DNA from: Microbacterium sp. MAH-37 | GTDB taxonomy: Bacteria; Actinomycetota; Actinomycetes; Actinomycetales; Microbacteriaceae | Length of the DNA: 64,000 nt | Reading direction: 5' to 3' | Assembly (NCBI RefSeq): GCF_009758255.1 | Contig: NZ_WSEN01000006.1 | Location: forward strand, 186,001 to 250,000 | Shown here: in pieces, positions 40,714 to 48,366 of the stretch | How the letters are laid out: each line of letters opens with the position of its first letter | How positions within the stretch are numbered: the first letter of the stretch is position 1 | The notes under the pieces: model-generated | Database searches by the model: none | The model's input: the letters and a program-made list of their open reading frames with translations, nothing else | Told to the model about the DNA's origin: nothing | Position numbers and translations under genes: made by a program

Positions 40714-40890
40714 TCAGGCTGCGGTGCTCACGACGGCGCCGAGCACGTCGTGGAGCTCCTTCGCTTCAGCGTCGTTGACGGAGACGACGAGTCGCCCCCC
40801 GCCCTCGAGCGGAACCCGCACGATGATGAGGCGGCCCTCCTTCACGGCCTCCATCGGCCCGTCGCCTGTCCTCGGCTTCATCGCTGCCAT
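40714..40890 (-). CDS. DUF3117 domain-containing protein
   Basis: Protein of 58 aa with the nearly invariant family sequence MAAMKPRTGDGPMEAVKEGR and VRVPLEGGGRLVVSV. Function unknown. The start at 40890 fits the family exactly. GGAAAGGAAG is the ribosome site on the minus strand, and AT-rich boxes TATACC and TATAGA at 40911-40940 may form the promoter. It is conserved as a stand-alone small gene in actinobacteria. Confidence 0.95.
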   Translation of the reverse strand: MAAMKPRTGDGPMEAVKEGRLIIVRVPLEGGGRLVVSVNDAEAKELHDVLGAVVSTAA

Positions 40891-40972
40891 CGTGGCTTCC
40901 TTTCCTCGGTGGTATACGACAAGTCTATAGAGCACTCTCAGGATGCGACGCGCGACTGTGCACACGACGTCA

Positions 40973-42190
40973 TCACGGCACCTGCCAATAGGTCTGACCG
41001 AGCCCGTACATGAAGTGGATCCAGACCCACTGAGCCAGCAGGCACAGGCCGAGCACGGTCAGCCGGTACCAGCGCGAGCGCGGCACGGCGACCGCGCCCC
41101 ACAGCGGCGTGAGCGGCATCAGCAGCCGGAAGGTGCTGGACTGCGGGAAGAACACCGCGAGCAGGTAGAGCAGGTAGCTCGCGCTCCACAGCCGCAGGTC
41201 GGTGCCGATGGCCCGCACGGCGCGCGCGTGCAGCAGCGCATACGCGATGGCGACCACGAGCAGCACGAGCGCGATCAGCCCCACCCAGCCGGGCATCCCC
41301 CACTTCATGAACCAGAACTGGGCCGCCTGCACGAAGCCGTCGAAGGGCAGGAACGAGGACGTGCCCACGCCCCAGTTGCGCCGCCAGGCGAGCTCGGTGG
41401 CGAGGTACGCGTTGGGCTCGCCCGTCGCGATCGCCGCCAGCACCTGCCAGGAGAAGCCGACCACCGTCGCCAGCGCTCCGAGCGCCACGATGTGCGCGAT
41501 CTCCCGCGGCGGCAGCGGATCCTTCCGGCGGTGCAGCCAGCGCATGATCCCGATCAGCCCGAGATACAGGGCGAACGCGAGGACGCCCGGCCTGGTGAAG
41601 CCCATCACCGGGATGAGCAGGTACAGCCATCCGTAGCGGCGCCTCGCGACCAGGTCGAGCGACACGAGCAGCAGCAGCACGAACAGGGACTCGGCGTACC
41701 CGACCTGGAACATGGCCGAGAGGGGACCTGCGGCGAAGAAGACCACCGCCCACATCGCGGCGGATCCGCCGATGCGGTCGCGCAGCAGCCGGTGCAGGGC
41801 GAGGCAGGCGAGGTACCCCGCCACCAGAGAGATCGCGAGGGCGCCTGCACCCCACGATCCGAAAGCGAGTCCGAGCACCTTCGCCGCATATGCGAACACC
41901 GGCATGAACGCCCAGCCGTTCTCGGCGACCTCACCGGACTCGGTCACCGGCAGTTCGGTCGGATAGCCGTTCTCCGCGACGAACCAGTACCACTGCGCGT
42001 CCCAGCCCAGCACGAAGTCGTCGAGCCCCGGACTGGCGCCGAACCGCGACAGCGAGGTCGACTCCCCCGCCGCCGCCATCAGGAAGAGCGTGGTGACCAC
42101 GCGTGCAGCGACGTAGACGGCGGCGATGCGCAGCGCGACCGGCAGGCTCACCCACCGGCGGATCGCCGGGGTCAGGACGCCGTCAGCCAC
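40973..42190 (-). CDS. PIG-V-like mannosyltransferase, polytopic membrane protein
   Basis: Protein of 405 aa with about ten transmembrane segments. The first loop carries LGWDAQWYWFVAENGYP, the aspartate-containing active-site loop typical of PIG-V / GT-C type mannosyltransferases, followed by NGWAFMPVFAYAAKVLG. Such enzymes use polyprenyl-phosphate sugars on the outer face of the membrane. In actinobacteria they serve lipoglycan or protein glycosylation. The GTG start lies inside the end of dapE (19-bp overlap), so it is translated from the dapE mRNA. The C-terminus ends GLGQTYWQVP. Confidence 0.85.
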   Translation of the reverse strand: MADGVLTPAIRRWVSLPVALRIAAVYVAARVVTTLFLMAAAGESTSLSRFGASPGLDDFVLGWDAQWYWFVAENGYPTELPVTESGEVAENGWAFMPVFAYAAKVLGLAFGSWGAGALAISLVAGYLACLALHRLLRDRIGGSAAMWAVVFFAAGPLSAMFQVGYAESLFVLLLLVSLDLVARRRYGWLYLLIPVMGFTRPGVLAFALYLGLIGIMRWLHRRKDPLPPREIAHIVALGALATVVGFSWQVLAAIATGEPNAYLATELAWRRNWGVGTSSFLPFDGFVQAAQFWFMKWGMPGWVGLIALVLLVVAIAYALLHARAVRAIGTDLRLWSASYLLYLLAVFFPQSSTFRLLMPLTPLWGAVAVPRSRWYRLTVLGLCLLAQWVWIHFMYGLGQTYWQVP

Positions 42191-43245
42191 GCGCGCAGTC
42201 CGCGCTCGACGGCATCGATCTGCGCGACCGGAACGCGCTCCTCGTCATGATGAGCGAGATGCGGGTCGCCGGGGCCGTAGTTCACTGCGGGGACGCCGAG
42301 CGCCGAGAAGCGCGCCACGTCGGTCCAGCCGTACTTCGGCCTGGCCTCTCCGCCGACGGCTGCGAGGAAGTCCTTCGCGATCGGCGCGTCCAGACCGGGA
42401 CGGGCGCCATCCGAGGCGTCCGTCACCTCGACCTCGAAGCCGGCGAAGACGCTGCGGACGTGTGCTTCTGCCTCGGCGGCGTCCTTGCTCGGGGCGAAGC
42501 GGTAGTTCACCTCGACCTCGCACAGGTCGGGGATGACGTTGCCCGCGACGCCGCCGCTGATCTTCACGGCGTTCAGTCCCTCGCGGTACACGAGCCCCTC
42601 CACCGGCACCTCGCGAGCGCGGTACTCGGAGAGCCGGGCGAGGATCGGCGCCGCACCGTGGATGGCGTTCTCGCCGATCCAGGAACGGGCGCTGTGTGCG
42701 CGCACACCGTGCGTGCGCACGACGACGCGCAGCGTGCCGTTGCATCCGCCCTCGACCTCGCCGTTCGACGGCTCGCCGAGGATTGCGAAGTCGGCCTGGA
42801 ACAGGTCGGGCCGCACTGCGGCGAGCAGCCCGAGGCCGTTCTTGGTGGCCTCGACCTCTTCGTTGTCGTACCACATCCACGTGACGTCGACCGAGGGCTC
42901 GGTGAGCTCCACGGCGAGTTTCAGCTGCACGGCGACGCCGGACTTCATGTCGACGGTGCCGCGCCCCCACAGGTACGCCTCGCCGTCGATCTCGATGTCC
43001 CGCGTGGGCAGGTTCTCGTTGATCGGGACGGTGTCGATGTGCCCGGCGATCACCACGCGCTGCGCGCGGCCCAGATCGGTGCGGGCGACGATCGTGTTCC
43101 CGTGCCGGGTCATCTCGAGGTGCGCGCACCTGCCCACGACCTCCTCGATCGCGTCGGCGAGCGCGGCCTCGTCGCCCGAGACACTGTGGAAGTCGCAGAT
43201 CGCGCGAGTGAGTTCAACGGAGGATACGGACGGATCGAGCGCCAT
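42172..43245 (-). CDS. dapE: Succinyl-diaminopimelate desuccinylase
   Basis: M20-family zinc hydrolase of 357 aa that removes succinate from N-succinyl-LL-diaminopimelate in the lysine and peptidoglycan pathway. Metal and catalytic residues are in VIAGHIDTVP, GRGTVDMKSGVA, WYDNEEVEA, LGEPSNGEVEGGCNGT and the terminal YGPGDPHLAHHDEERV. The dimerisation domain lies at about 175-290 (HSARSWIGENAIHG). TAAGCT ends 8 nt before the ATG, so the mRNA is probably leaderless. It is divergent from dapD with 45 bp between starts and shares its regulatory gap. Confidence 0.96.
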   Translation of the reverse strand: MALDPSVSSVELTRAICDFHSVSGDEAALADAIEEVVGRCAHLEMTRHGNTIVARTDLGRAQRVVIAGHIDTVPINENLPTRDIEIDGEAYLWGRGTVDMKSGVAVQLKLAVELTEPSVDVTWMWYDNEEVEATKNGLGLLAAVRPDLFQADFAILGEPSNGEVEGGCNGTLRVVVRTHGVRAHSARSWIGENAIHGAAPILARLSEYRAREVPVEGLVYREGLNAVKISGGVAGNVIPDLCEVEVNYRFAPSKDAAEAEAHVRSVFAGFEVEVTDASDGARPGLDAPIAKDFLAAVGGEARPKYGWTDVARFSALGVPAVNYGPGDPHLAHHDEERVPVAQIDAVERGLRAWLTAS

Positions 43246-43290
43246 GACTCTCAGCTTAGTTCGGGCGTTCGGATGCTTTACCGTTGAGGG
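43246..43290. promoter_or_regulatory. Divergent dapE/dapD promoter region
   Basis: Within 45 bp there is TAAGCT on the minus strand (AGCTTA at 43253-43258) for dapE and TACCGT at 43279-43284 on the plus strand for dapD. Each ends 7-8 nt before its ATG. The two promoters must be closely coupled. Confidence 0.55.
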
Positions 43291-44244
43291 ATGAGCACTG
43301 AGCGCACTGTCTGGGGCATCGGCCTGTCGACCATCGCCGCGGACGGCACCGTGCTGGACGCCTGGTACCCCGAGCTCGGCTTCGGCGAGCCGGATGCCGG
43401 AGACGCGGCGGCCGCCGCCGCGACCTGGGGTGCCCTCGCCGACGTCGACGAGCGCCGCGCCGTGCGGACCGAGCTCGTGCAGACCTCTGTCGACCTGGAC
43501 GCCGCCGTCGCCTCGACCGCCGACGCCTACCTGCGCCTCCAGGCGCTGTCGCGGCTGCTGGTGCGCCCGAACGAGCTGAACCTCGACGGGATCTTCGGCC
43601 ATCTGCCGAACAACGCCTGGACCACGGCGGGGCCGATGCTGCCGGCCGAGGCCGAGCGCCTCCGCCCGCTGCTGCAGCGCCACGGCCTGCAGGTGCAGGG
43701 TCTGGACAAGTTCCCCCGCCTGACCGACTACGTGCTGCCGGAAGGCGTGCGCATCGCCGACGCCTCCCGGGTGCGTCTCGGCGCGCACCTCTCCCCCGGC
43801 ACCACCGTCATGCACGAGGGCTTCGTGAACTTCAACGCCGGCACGCTCGGCCCTGTGATGGTCGAGGGACGCATCTCGCAGGGCGTCGTCGTCGGGGCGA
43901 ACAGCGACATCGGCGCCGGCGCCTCGATCATGGGCACGCTCTCCGGCGGCGGCACCGTGCGCGTCTCGATCGGCGAGCGCTCGCTGCTCGGTGCCAACGC
44001 CGGCATCGGCATCGCGCTCGGCGACGACTGCATCGTCGAGGCCGGCCTGTACGTCACCGCCGGTTCGAAGGTCGTCCTCGCCGACGGGCCGAACACCGCC
44101 GACGGCGGAAAGCGCACGGTCAAGGCCGCCGAGCTCTCCGGACGCGACGGGCTCCTGTTCTGGCGCAACTCCGTGACCGGTGCGATCGAGGCCAAGCAGC
44201 GTGCCGGTGTCGGCGTGACGCTCAACGAGGCGCTGCACGCCTGA
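43291..44244 (+). CDS. dapD: Tetrahydrodipicolinate N-succinyltransferase (actinobacterial type)
   Basis: Protein of 317 aa that transfers succinyl from succinyl-CoA to tetrahydrodipicolinate. The N-terminal domain (to about 140, VWGIGLSTIAADGTVLDAWYP) is followed by a left-handed beta helix with hexapeptide repeats. These include VRIADASRVRLGAHLSPGTT, MHEGFVNFNAGTLG, VEGRISQGVVVGANSDIGAG and IGERSLLGANAGIGIALGDD. This matches the mycobacterial/corynebacterial form, which is longer than the E. coli enzyme. It works with dapE next door and dapC at 49823. Confidence 0.97.
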   Translation: MSTERTVWGIGLSTIAADGTVLDAWYPELGFGEPDAGDAAAAAATWGALADVDERRAVRTELVQTSVDLDAAVASTADAYLRLQALSRLLVRPNELNLDGIFGHLPNNAWTTAGPMLPAEAERLRPLLQRHGLQVQGLDKFPRLTDYVLPEGVRIADASRVRLGAHLSPGTTVMHEGFVNFNAGTLGPVMVEGRISQGVVVGANSDIGAGASIMGTLSGGGTVRVSIGERSLLGANAGIGIALGDDCIVEAGLYVTAGSKVVLADGPNTADGGKRTVKAAELSGRDGLLFWRNSVTGAIEAKQRAGVGVTLNEALHA

Positions 44245-44276
44245 CGCTCCTCAGCAGGCGCCGAGCGTGCCACTGC

Positions 44277-44437
44277 TAGAATCTTCCTGACGCCCCTCGC
44301 TGATGCGAGTCGTCTGCGTCGTCGACATCCTTCCGCGCCTCACCGGCGGCGGCATCTCGAACGGCGAACCGATGCGCGATCCCGCGCCGTCGCCCACCCT
44401 GCGCAACGAATTGCGCCCTTTTCACGGAGATACCCCT
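44277..44437 (+). promoter_or_regulatory. Promoter and ~150-nt leader of second DEAD-box gene
   Basis: TAGAAT (44277-44282) is a near-consensus -10 box. The transcript leader would be about 148 nt. GCGCAA-CGAA-TTGCGC (44401-44416) is a perfect hairpin 9 nt before the ribosome site GGAGA, well placed to control translation, for example by RNA thermosensing or helicase autoregulation. Confidence 0.5.
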
Positions 44438-45967
44438 ATGCCTTCCTTCCTCGACCTCGGCGTGCCCGCGCCGCTCGCCGCCGTGCTCGCCGCCGACGGC
44501 AAGACCGAGGCGTTCGCCATCCAGCGCGACACGCTTCCCGACTCCCTCGCCGGCCGTGATCTGCTCGGCCGCGGTCGCACCGGCAGCGGCAAGACCATCG
44601 CGTTCGCGCTGCCGCTGGTCGCCCGGCTGACGGATGCTGCGCGGCGCAGCCGCCCCGGCCACCCGCGTGGCCTGGTGCTCGCGCCGACCCGTGAGCTCGC
44701 GACGCAGATCGCCGCGACCGTCACCCCTCTGGCGAAGGCCGCCGGGCTGAAGGTCACCACGATCTTCGGCGGCGTCAGCCAGCGCCCGCAGGAGCAGGCG
44801 CTGCGCGCCGGCGCCGACATCGTCGTGGCCTGCCCCGGCCGCCTCGAGGACCTCATGAAGCAGGGCGTCGTCAAGCTCGACGCCGTCGAGGTCGCCGTGC
44901 TCGACGAGGCCGACCACATGGCCGACCTCGGCTTCCTGCCCGGCGTCACCCGCATCCTGGCGGCGACCCCGGCCGACGGCCAGCGTCTGCTCTTCAGCGC
45001 GACGCTGGATCGCGGCATCGACGTGCTCGCCAAGCGCTTCCTGCACAACGCCGTCAGCCACGAGGTCGACGAGGCCAGCGTGCCCGTCGGCGAGATGACG
45101 CACCGCGTGCTTCTCTCGGCCGATGCCGAGGCCAAGAAGCAGCTCGTCCAGGACCTCGCGTCCGGCACCGGCCGTCGCATCCTGTTCACCCGCACCAAGC
45201 ACCAGGCCAAGAAGCTCGCAAAGGTGCTCACCGCGGCCGGCATCCCCTCGGTCGATCTGCACGGCAACCTCGGTCAGAACGCGCGCGAGCGCAACCTGGC
45301 CGCCTTTTCCGCCGATCCCGCCGAGGGCGGCGTGCGCGTGCTGGTCGCAACGGACGTCGCCGCACGCGGCGTGCACGTGGACAACGTCGAGCTGGTCGTG
45401 CACGTCGACCCGCCGATGGAGCACAAGGCGTACCTGCACCGCTCCGGCCGCACCGCTCGTGCGGGTGCCGCGGGCACCGTCGTGACCGTGGTGCTGCCCG
45501 AGCAACGGCGCGACACCAAGGATCTGCTGCGCAAGGCGCAGATCACCGCCGACTTCGAGCCGGTCACCGCGGCGATCGTCGACGAGCTGGTCGGCGAGCG
45601 CGCCGCGAAGGTCAAGCCCGCGCCGGTCGTGAAGCAGCCGCAGGGCGGCGGGCAGAAGAAGGCCAAGCCTGCCGGGCAGGGCGGCCAGCCGCAGGGCAAC
45701 GGCGGCGGTCGCCGTCGTTCCGGCGGTCGCGGCGCAGGATCCGCGCAGGGCGCAGGTGAGCGCCAGCCCCGCGAGGGCGGACAGCGTCAGAGTGGCCAGC
45801 GGCAGGGCGGCCAGCGTCAGGATGCCGCCGGGCGGTCGCACTCGCGCGGACAGGGCAGTCAGACCCGCTACACGACCCAGTCGAGCGCCCCGGCATCCGA
45901 GGGCGCACGCCGTGCTCCTCAGCACCGCCGTGCGCAGCGACCCACGGGCGCACCGCGCACGCGCTGA
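44438..45967 (+). CDS. DEAD-box RNA helicase
   Basis: RNA helicase of 509 aa with AFAIQRDTLPDSLAGRD (Q motif region), GRTGSGKT (Walker A), APTRELATQI, VAVLDEADHMADLG, LFSATLD, VATDVAARGVHVD and HRSGRTARAG. After residue 390 there is a Gly/Gln/Arg-rich tail with repeated GGQRQ/SGQRQ units, probably RNA-binding and disordered. It is closest to CsdA/RhlE-like cold-responsive helicases. The ATG at 44438 follows CACGGAGA. The in-frame extension upstream is the leader. A second DEAD-box gene, rhlE, lies at 21849. Confidence 0.93.
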   Translation: MPSFLDLGVPAPLAAVLAADGKTEAFAIQRDTLPDSLAGRDLLGRGRTGSGKTIAFALPLVARLTDAARRSRPGHPRGLVLAPTRELATQIAATVTPLAKAAGLKVTTIFGGVSQRPQEQALRAGADIVVACPGRLEDLMKQGVVKLDAVEVAVLDEADHMADLGFLPGVTRILAATPADGQRLLFSATLDRGIDVLAKRFLHNAVSHEVDEASVPVGEMTHRVLLSADAEAKKQLVQDLASGTGRRILFTRTKHQAKKLAKVLTAAGIPSVDLHGNLGQNARERNLAAFSADPAEGGVRVLVATDVAARGVHVDNVELVVHVDPPMEHKAYLHRSGRTARAGAAGTVVTVVLPEQRRDTKDLLRKAQITADFEPVTAAIVDELVGERAAKVKPAPVVKQPQGGGQKKAKPAGQGGQPQGNGGGRRRSGGRGAGSAQGAGERQPREGGQRQSGQRQGGQRQDAAGRSHSRGQGSQTRYTTQSSAPASEGARRAPQHRRAQRPTGAPRTR

Positions 45968-45979
45968 GGTTCCGCCTCG

Positions 45980-46010
45980 ACCCACCGGTCGCCACGTCGA
46001 CGATCGGTGG
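45980..46010 (+). terminator. Hairpin after DEAD-box gene
   Basis: CCCACCG pairs with CGGTGGG around a 17-nt loop, 12 nt after the stop codon. Confidence 0.5.
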
Positions 46011-46070
46011 GCAACTCCGGCAGGCCTCATCCAGGTCACACGTCGTCACGGTATCCGCGCGCCTCTTCAC

Positions 46071-46129
46071 CTCAGGTCGCAGTTGGTCACGCCAACGTCG
46101 TGGAATACCGGGCCGGATTGCGACCTGAG
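46071..46129. repeat. Long inverted repeat between convergent genes
   Basis: CTCAGGTCGCA (46071-46081) and TGCGACCTGAG (46119-46129) are perfect complements separated by 37 nt. Inside is a second small hairpin, TTGG-TCACG-CCAA. It could terminate both the helicase and tetR transcripts, or be a copy of a dispersed element. Confidence 0.65.
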
Positions 46130-46150
46130 CGACAGAGCGCTGGATCGTGG

Positions 46151-46723
46151 TCAGCGCCGGATCGCGTTGATCGCGAGGTTGATGACCCGCTCGCGCTGCG
46201 CTTCGTCCTCGAACGAGGCGACCGCGGCGACGCCGGAGACCAGTTTCACGACGTCGCTGATGGAGATGCCGGGGTCGGCCTCGCCGGCCTGCTGTGCGCG
46301 CGCGAGCAGCGGCTCCCCCGCCTCGAGCATGATGTAACGGCACTGGGTCAGCACCGACGACTCTCGGTTCAGGCCGTCGAGCAGCGCGTGCTTGGTGCCG
46401 ACATAGGTGATGAACCTGTCGAGCCAGGCGCGCAGCGCCTCCCACGGCTCGAGCGACGAGACCTCGCGCGCGGAGGCGGCGAGCGCATCGACCTCGCCGA
46501 GGTACAGCGTCTCGATCAGGTCGTCGCGGGTGGGGAAGTTCCGGTACAGCGTTCCGATGCCCACCCCGGCACGCCGGGCGATGTCCTCGAGTGAGGCGTC
46601 CGAGCCGTCCTCGGCGAAGGCCGCCCGCCCCGCCGCCACCAGGGCGTCGAAGTTGCGGGCCGCGTCGGCACGTTTCGGGCGGCGCTCCTCGAGAAGAGCG
46701 GATGCCGGTGCCACCGTCGTCAC
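46151..46723 (-). CDS. TetR/AcrR family transcriptional repressor
   Basis: DNA-binding regulator of 190 aa. The N-terminal helix-turn-helix is SLEDIARRAGVGIGTLYRNFPTRDDLIETLY, the classic TetR pattern. The variable ligand-binding domain fills the rest (ALRAWLDRFITYVGTKHALLDGL). The GTG start has AGGAGG 5 nt upstream. It is divergent from an MFS exporter gene, and the 155-bp gap holds two CGGAGG/CCTCCG palindromes that are good candidates for its own operators. The likely logic is ligand-relieved repression of the exporter and of itself. Confidence 0.93.
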   Translation of the reverse strand: MTTVAPASALLEERRPKRADAARNFDALVAAGRAAFAEDGSDASLEDIARRAGVGIGTLYRNFPTRDDLIETLYLGEVDALAASAREVSSLEPWEALRAWLDRFITYVGTKHALLDGLNRESSVLTQCRYIMLEAGEPLLARAQQAGEADPGISISDVVKLVSGVAAVASFEDEAQRERVINLAINAIRR

Positions 46724-46775
46724 GCTGACCTCCTGGGTCTCGGAAAAAGCGATCTGAAAAAGTTCACGAATGCGG

Positions 46776-46827
46776 TTGCGAACCGGAGGGTCCCTCCGCT
46801 ACGTTCTAAACGGAGGCATCCTCCGTT
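46776..46827 (+). promoter_or_regulatory. MFS promoter with two TetR operator candidates
   Basis: TTGCGA (46776-46781) and TACGTT (46800-46805) with 18-bp spacing form a promoter. The spacer contains the 15-bp perfect palindrome CGGAGGGTCCCTCCG (46784-46798). A second site AACGGAGG-CAT-CCTCCGTT (46809-46827) covers the expected start point. Centres are 27 bp apart and both share the CGGAGG half-site. Confidence 0.7.
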
Positions 46828-46878
46828 CGGAGCCACTCTCCGATTCTACCTCTCCTCATCGCAAGATCGGAAGGATCC

Positions 46879-48309
46879 ATGACCATCCGCTCGACCACCA
46901 CCCGCGCCTACGCAGCCGTCGCCGTGAGCGTCGCCTCGATCGCGCTCCTTCAGAACCTCGTGATCCCGGTGATCCCGATGCTCGAATCCGACCTCCGGGT
47001 CGGCTCCGACGCCGCCACCTGGACCATGACGGCCTGGCTCATCGCCGCCGCCGTCGCCACTCCCCTGCTCGGCCGGGTCGGCGACCTGCGCGGCCGTCGC
47101 GCCACCCTTCTCGCCGTGCTCGGCGTCGTGATGCTCGGCGACCTCGTCGCCGCCCTCGCCCCGAACCTCGGAGTCCTCATCCTCGGCCGCGTCCTCCAGG
47201 GCGCGGGCGGGGCCGTCTTCCCCCTCGCCTTCGCGCTGCTGCGCGAGTTCATGCCGCCAGAGCGCCTCACCGCGGCGATCGGCTCCGTGAGCGCGCTGAT
47301 CGGCATCGGCGGGGCCGCGGGCAGCGTGCTCGCAGGCCCGCTGTCCGCGGCGATCGGCTGGCGCGGGCTGTTCGAAGTCGCGCTCGTGGCCGGTGCGATC
47401 GGCGCCCTGCTCACGGTCGCTTGGATCCCCCGTTCTGACCTGCGCGCCACGGGACGCCTCAACACCCTGTCCGGCGTGCTGCTGTCGGGCTGGCTGGTGG
47501 CCCTGCTGCTGCCGCTCGCCTCCGGCGCGCGCTGGGGCTGGACGAGCCTCCCGACGCTCGGACTGTTCGCGCTGGCCGCCGTGCTGCTGGCGGCCTGGGT
47601 GGTCTCCGAGCTGCGATCCGCCGACCCGCTGGTCGACATCCGGATGCTCGCGCACCGCGCGATCTGGCCGGTGAACGCCGCCGGCCTGCTCATCGGTGTG
47701 GCCGTGTTCGGCTTCTGGGGCTACCTGCCGCTGTTCCTCGAGGTTCCCGCCGACACGGGCTGGGCGCTCGGACTGACCGTGCAGACCGCCGGTCTCGTGC
47801 TGGTGCCGCTGCTGATCGGCATGTCGGTCGCCGGCTTCGCGACCGGTGCGCTCACCCGTGTGCTGTCGCTGCGCACTCAGCTCGTGCTCGGCGGACTGAT
47901 GATGGGCGCCACCGTGATCGGCGCGGTGCTGTTCCACTCCGCCGTGTGGCAGCTCGCCATCGCCGGAGGCCTGTTCGGCATCGGAGTGGGCACCGCCTAC
48001 GCCGCCATGGCCAGCATCATCGTCGAGGGCGTCCCCGCCACGAGCGTCGGCGTCGCCACCGGCGTCAACGCCAACCTCCGCTCGATCGGCTCCGCGATCG
48101 GCTCCGCACTGATGACAGCGATCGTGTTCAGCTCGCTCGATGCCACCGGTCAGCCGCTCGAGCGCGGCTACGACACCGCGTGGATCGCCATCGCCGTGGT
48201 CGCCGTCGTAGCCGCAGTGATCGTCGCGATCGTCCCGACGACCCGCCGCACGACCACCCCGGTGCAGCTCCCCACCGGTACACAGCCGGTGCTGGCGGAC
48301 GCCGCCTGA
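46879..48309 (+). CDS. MFS drug exporter, DHA2 (EmrB/QacA-like) family
   Basis: Polytopic membrane protein of 476 aa with about 14 predicted helices. Motif A is GRVGDLRGRRATLL after helix 2, motif C-like GIGGAAGSVLAGPLSAAIGW lies in helix 5, and there is an Asp near the end of the first loop (IPMLESDLRVGSDAATW). This is the 14-helix proton-antiport class that exports hydrophobic or cationic drugs. A ribosome site (GGAAGGA) lies 6 nt upstream. Control by the divergent TetR protein is likely. Substrate unknown. Confidence 0.92.
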   Translation: MTIRSTTTRAYAAVAVSVASIALLQNLVIPVIPMLESDLRVGSDAATWTMTAWLIAAAVATPLLGRVGDLRGRRATLLAVLGVVMLGDLVAALAPNLGVLILGRVLQGAGGAVFPLAFALLREFMPPERLTAAIGSVSALIGIGGAAGSVLAGPLSAAIGWRGLFEVALVAGAIGALLTVAWIPRSDLRATGRLNTLSGVLLSGWLVALLLPLASGARWGWTSLPTLGLFALAAVLLAAWVVSELRSADPLVDIRMLAHRAIWPVNAAGLLIGVAVFGFWGYLPLFLEVPADTGWALGLTVQTAGLVLVPLLIGMSVAGFATGALTRVLSLRTQLVLGGLMMGATVIGAVLFHSAVWQLAIAGGLFGIGVGTAYAAMASIIVEGVPATSVGVATGVNANLRSIGSAIGSALMTAIVFSSLDATGQPLERGYDTAWIAIAVVAVVAAVIVAIVPTTRRTTTPVQLPTGTQPVLADAA

Positions 48310-48320
48310 CGCGAACGCAC

Positions 48321-48356
48321 AACGGCCCCGGCATCCGAGAGGATGCCGGGGCCGTT
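48321..48356. terminator. Strong bidirectional terminator after MFS gene
   Basis: AACGGCCCCGGCATCC and GGATGCCGGGGCCGTT pair perfectly around GAGA. It stands between the convergent MFS and gltA genes. Confidence 0.9.
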
Positions 48357-48366
48357 GCCGTGCGGT

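Noticed and set aside
40973..42190. Protein O-mannosyltransferase of the PMT (GT39) family
   Set aside because: The first loop (WDAQWYWFVAENGYP) fits PIG-V better than the DE-containing loop of PMT enzymes.
46151..48309. Antibiotic resistance locus (TetR plus MFS)
   Set aside because: Architecture fits drug export, but substrate cannot be told from sequence, so no resistance claim is made.
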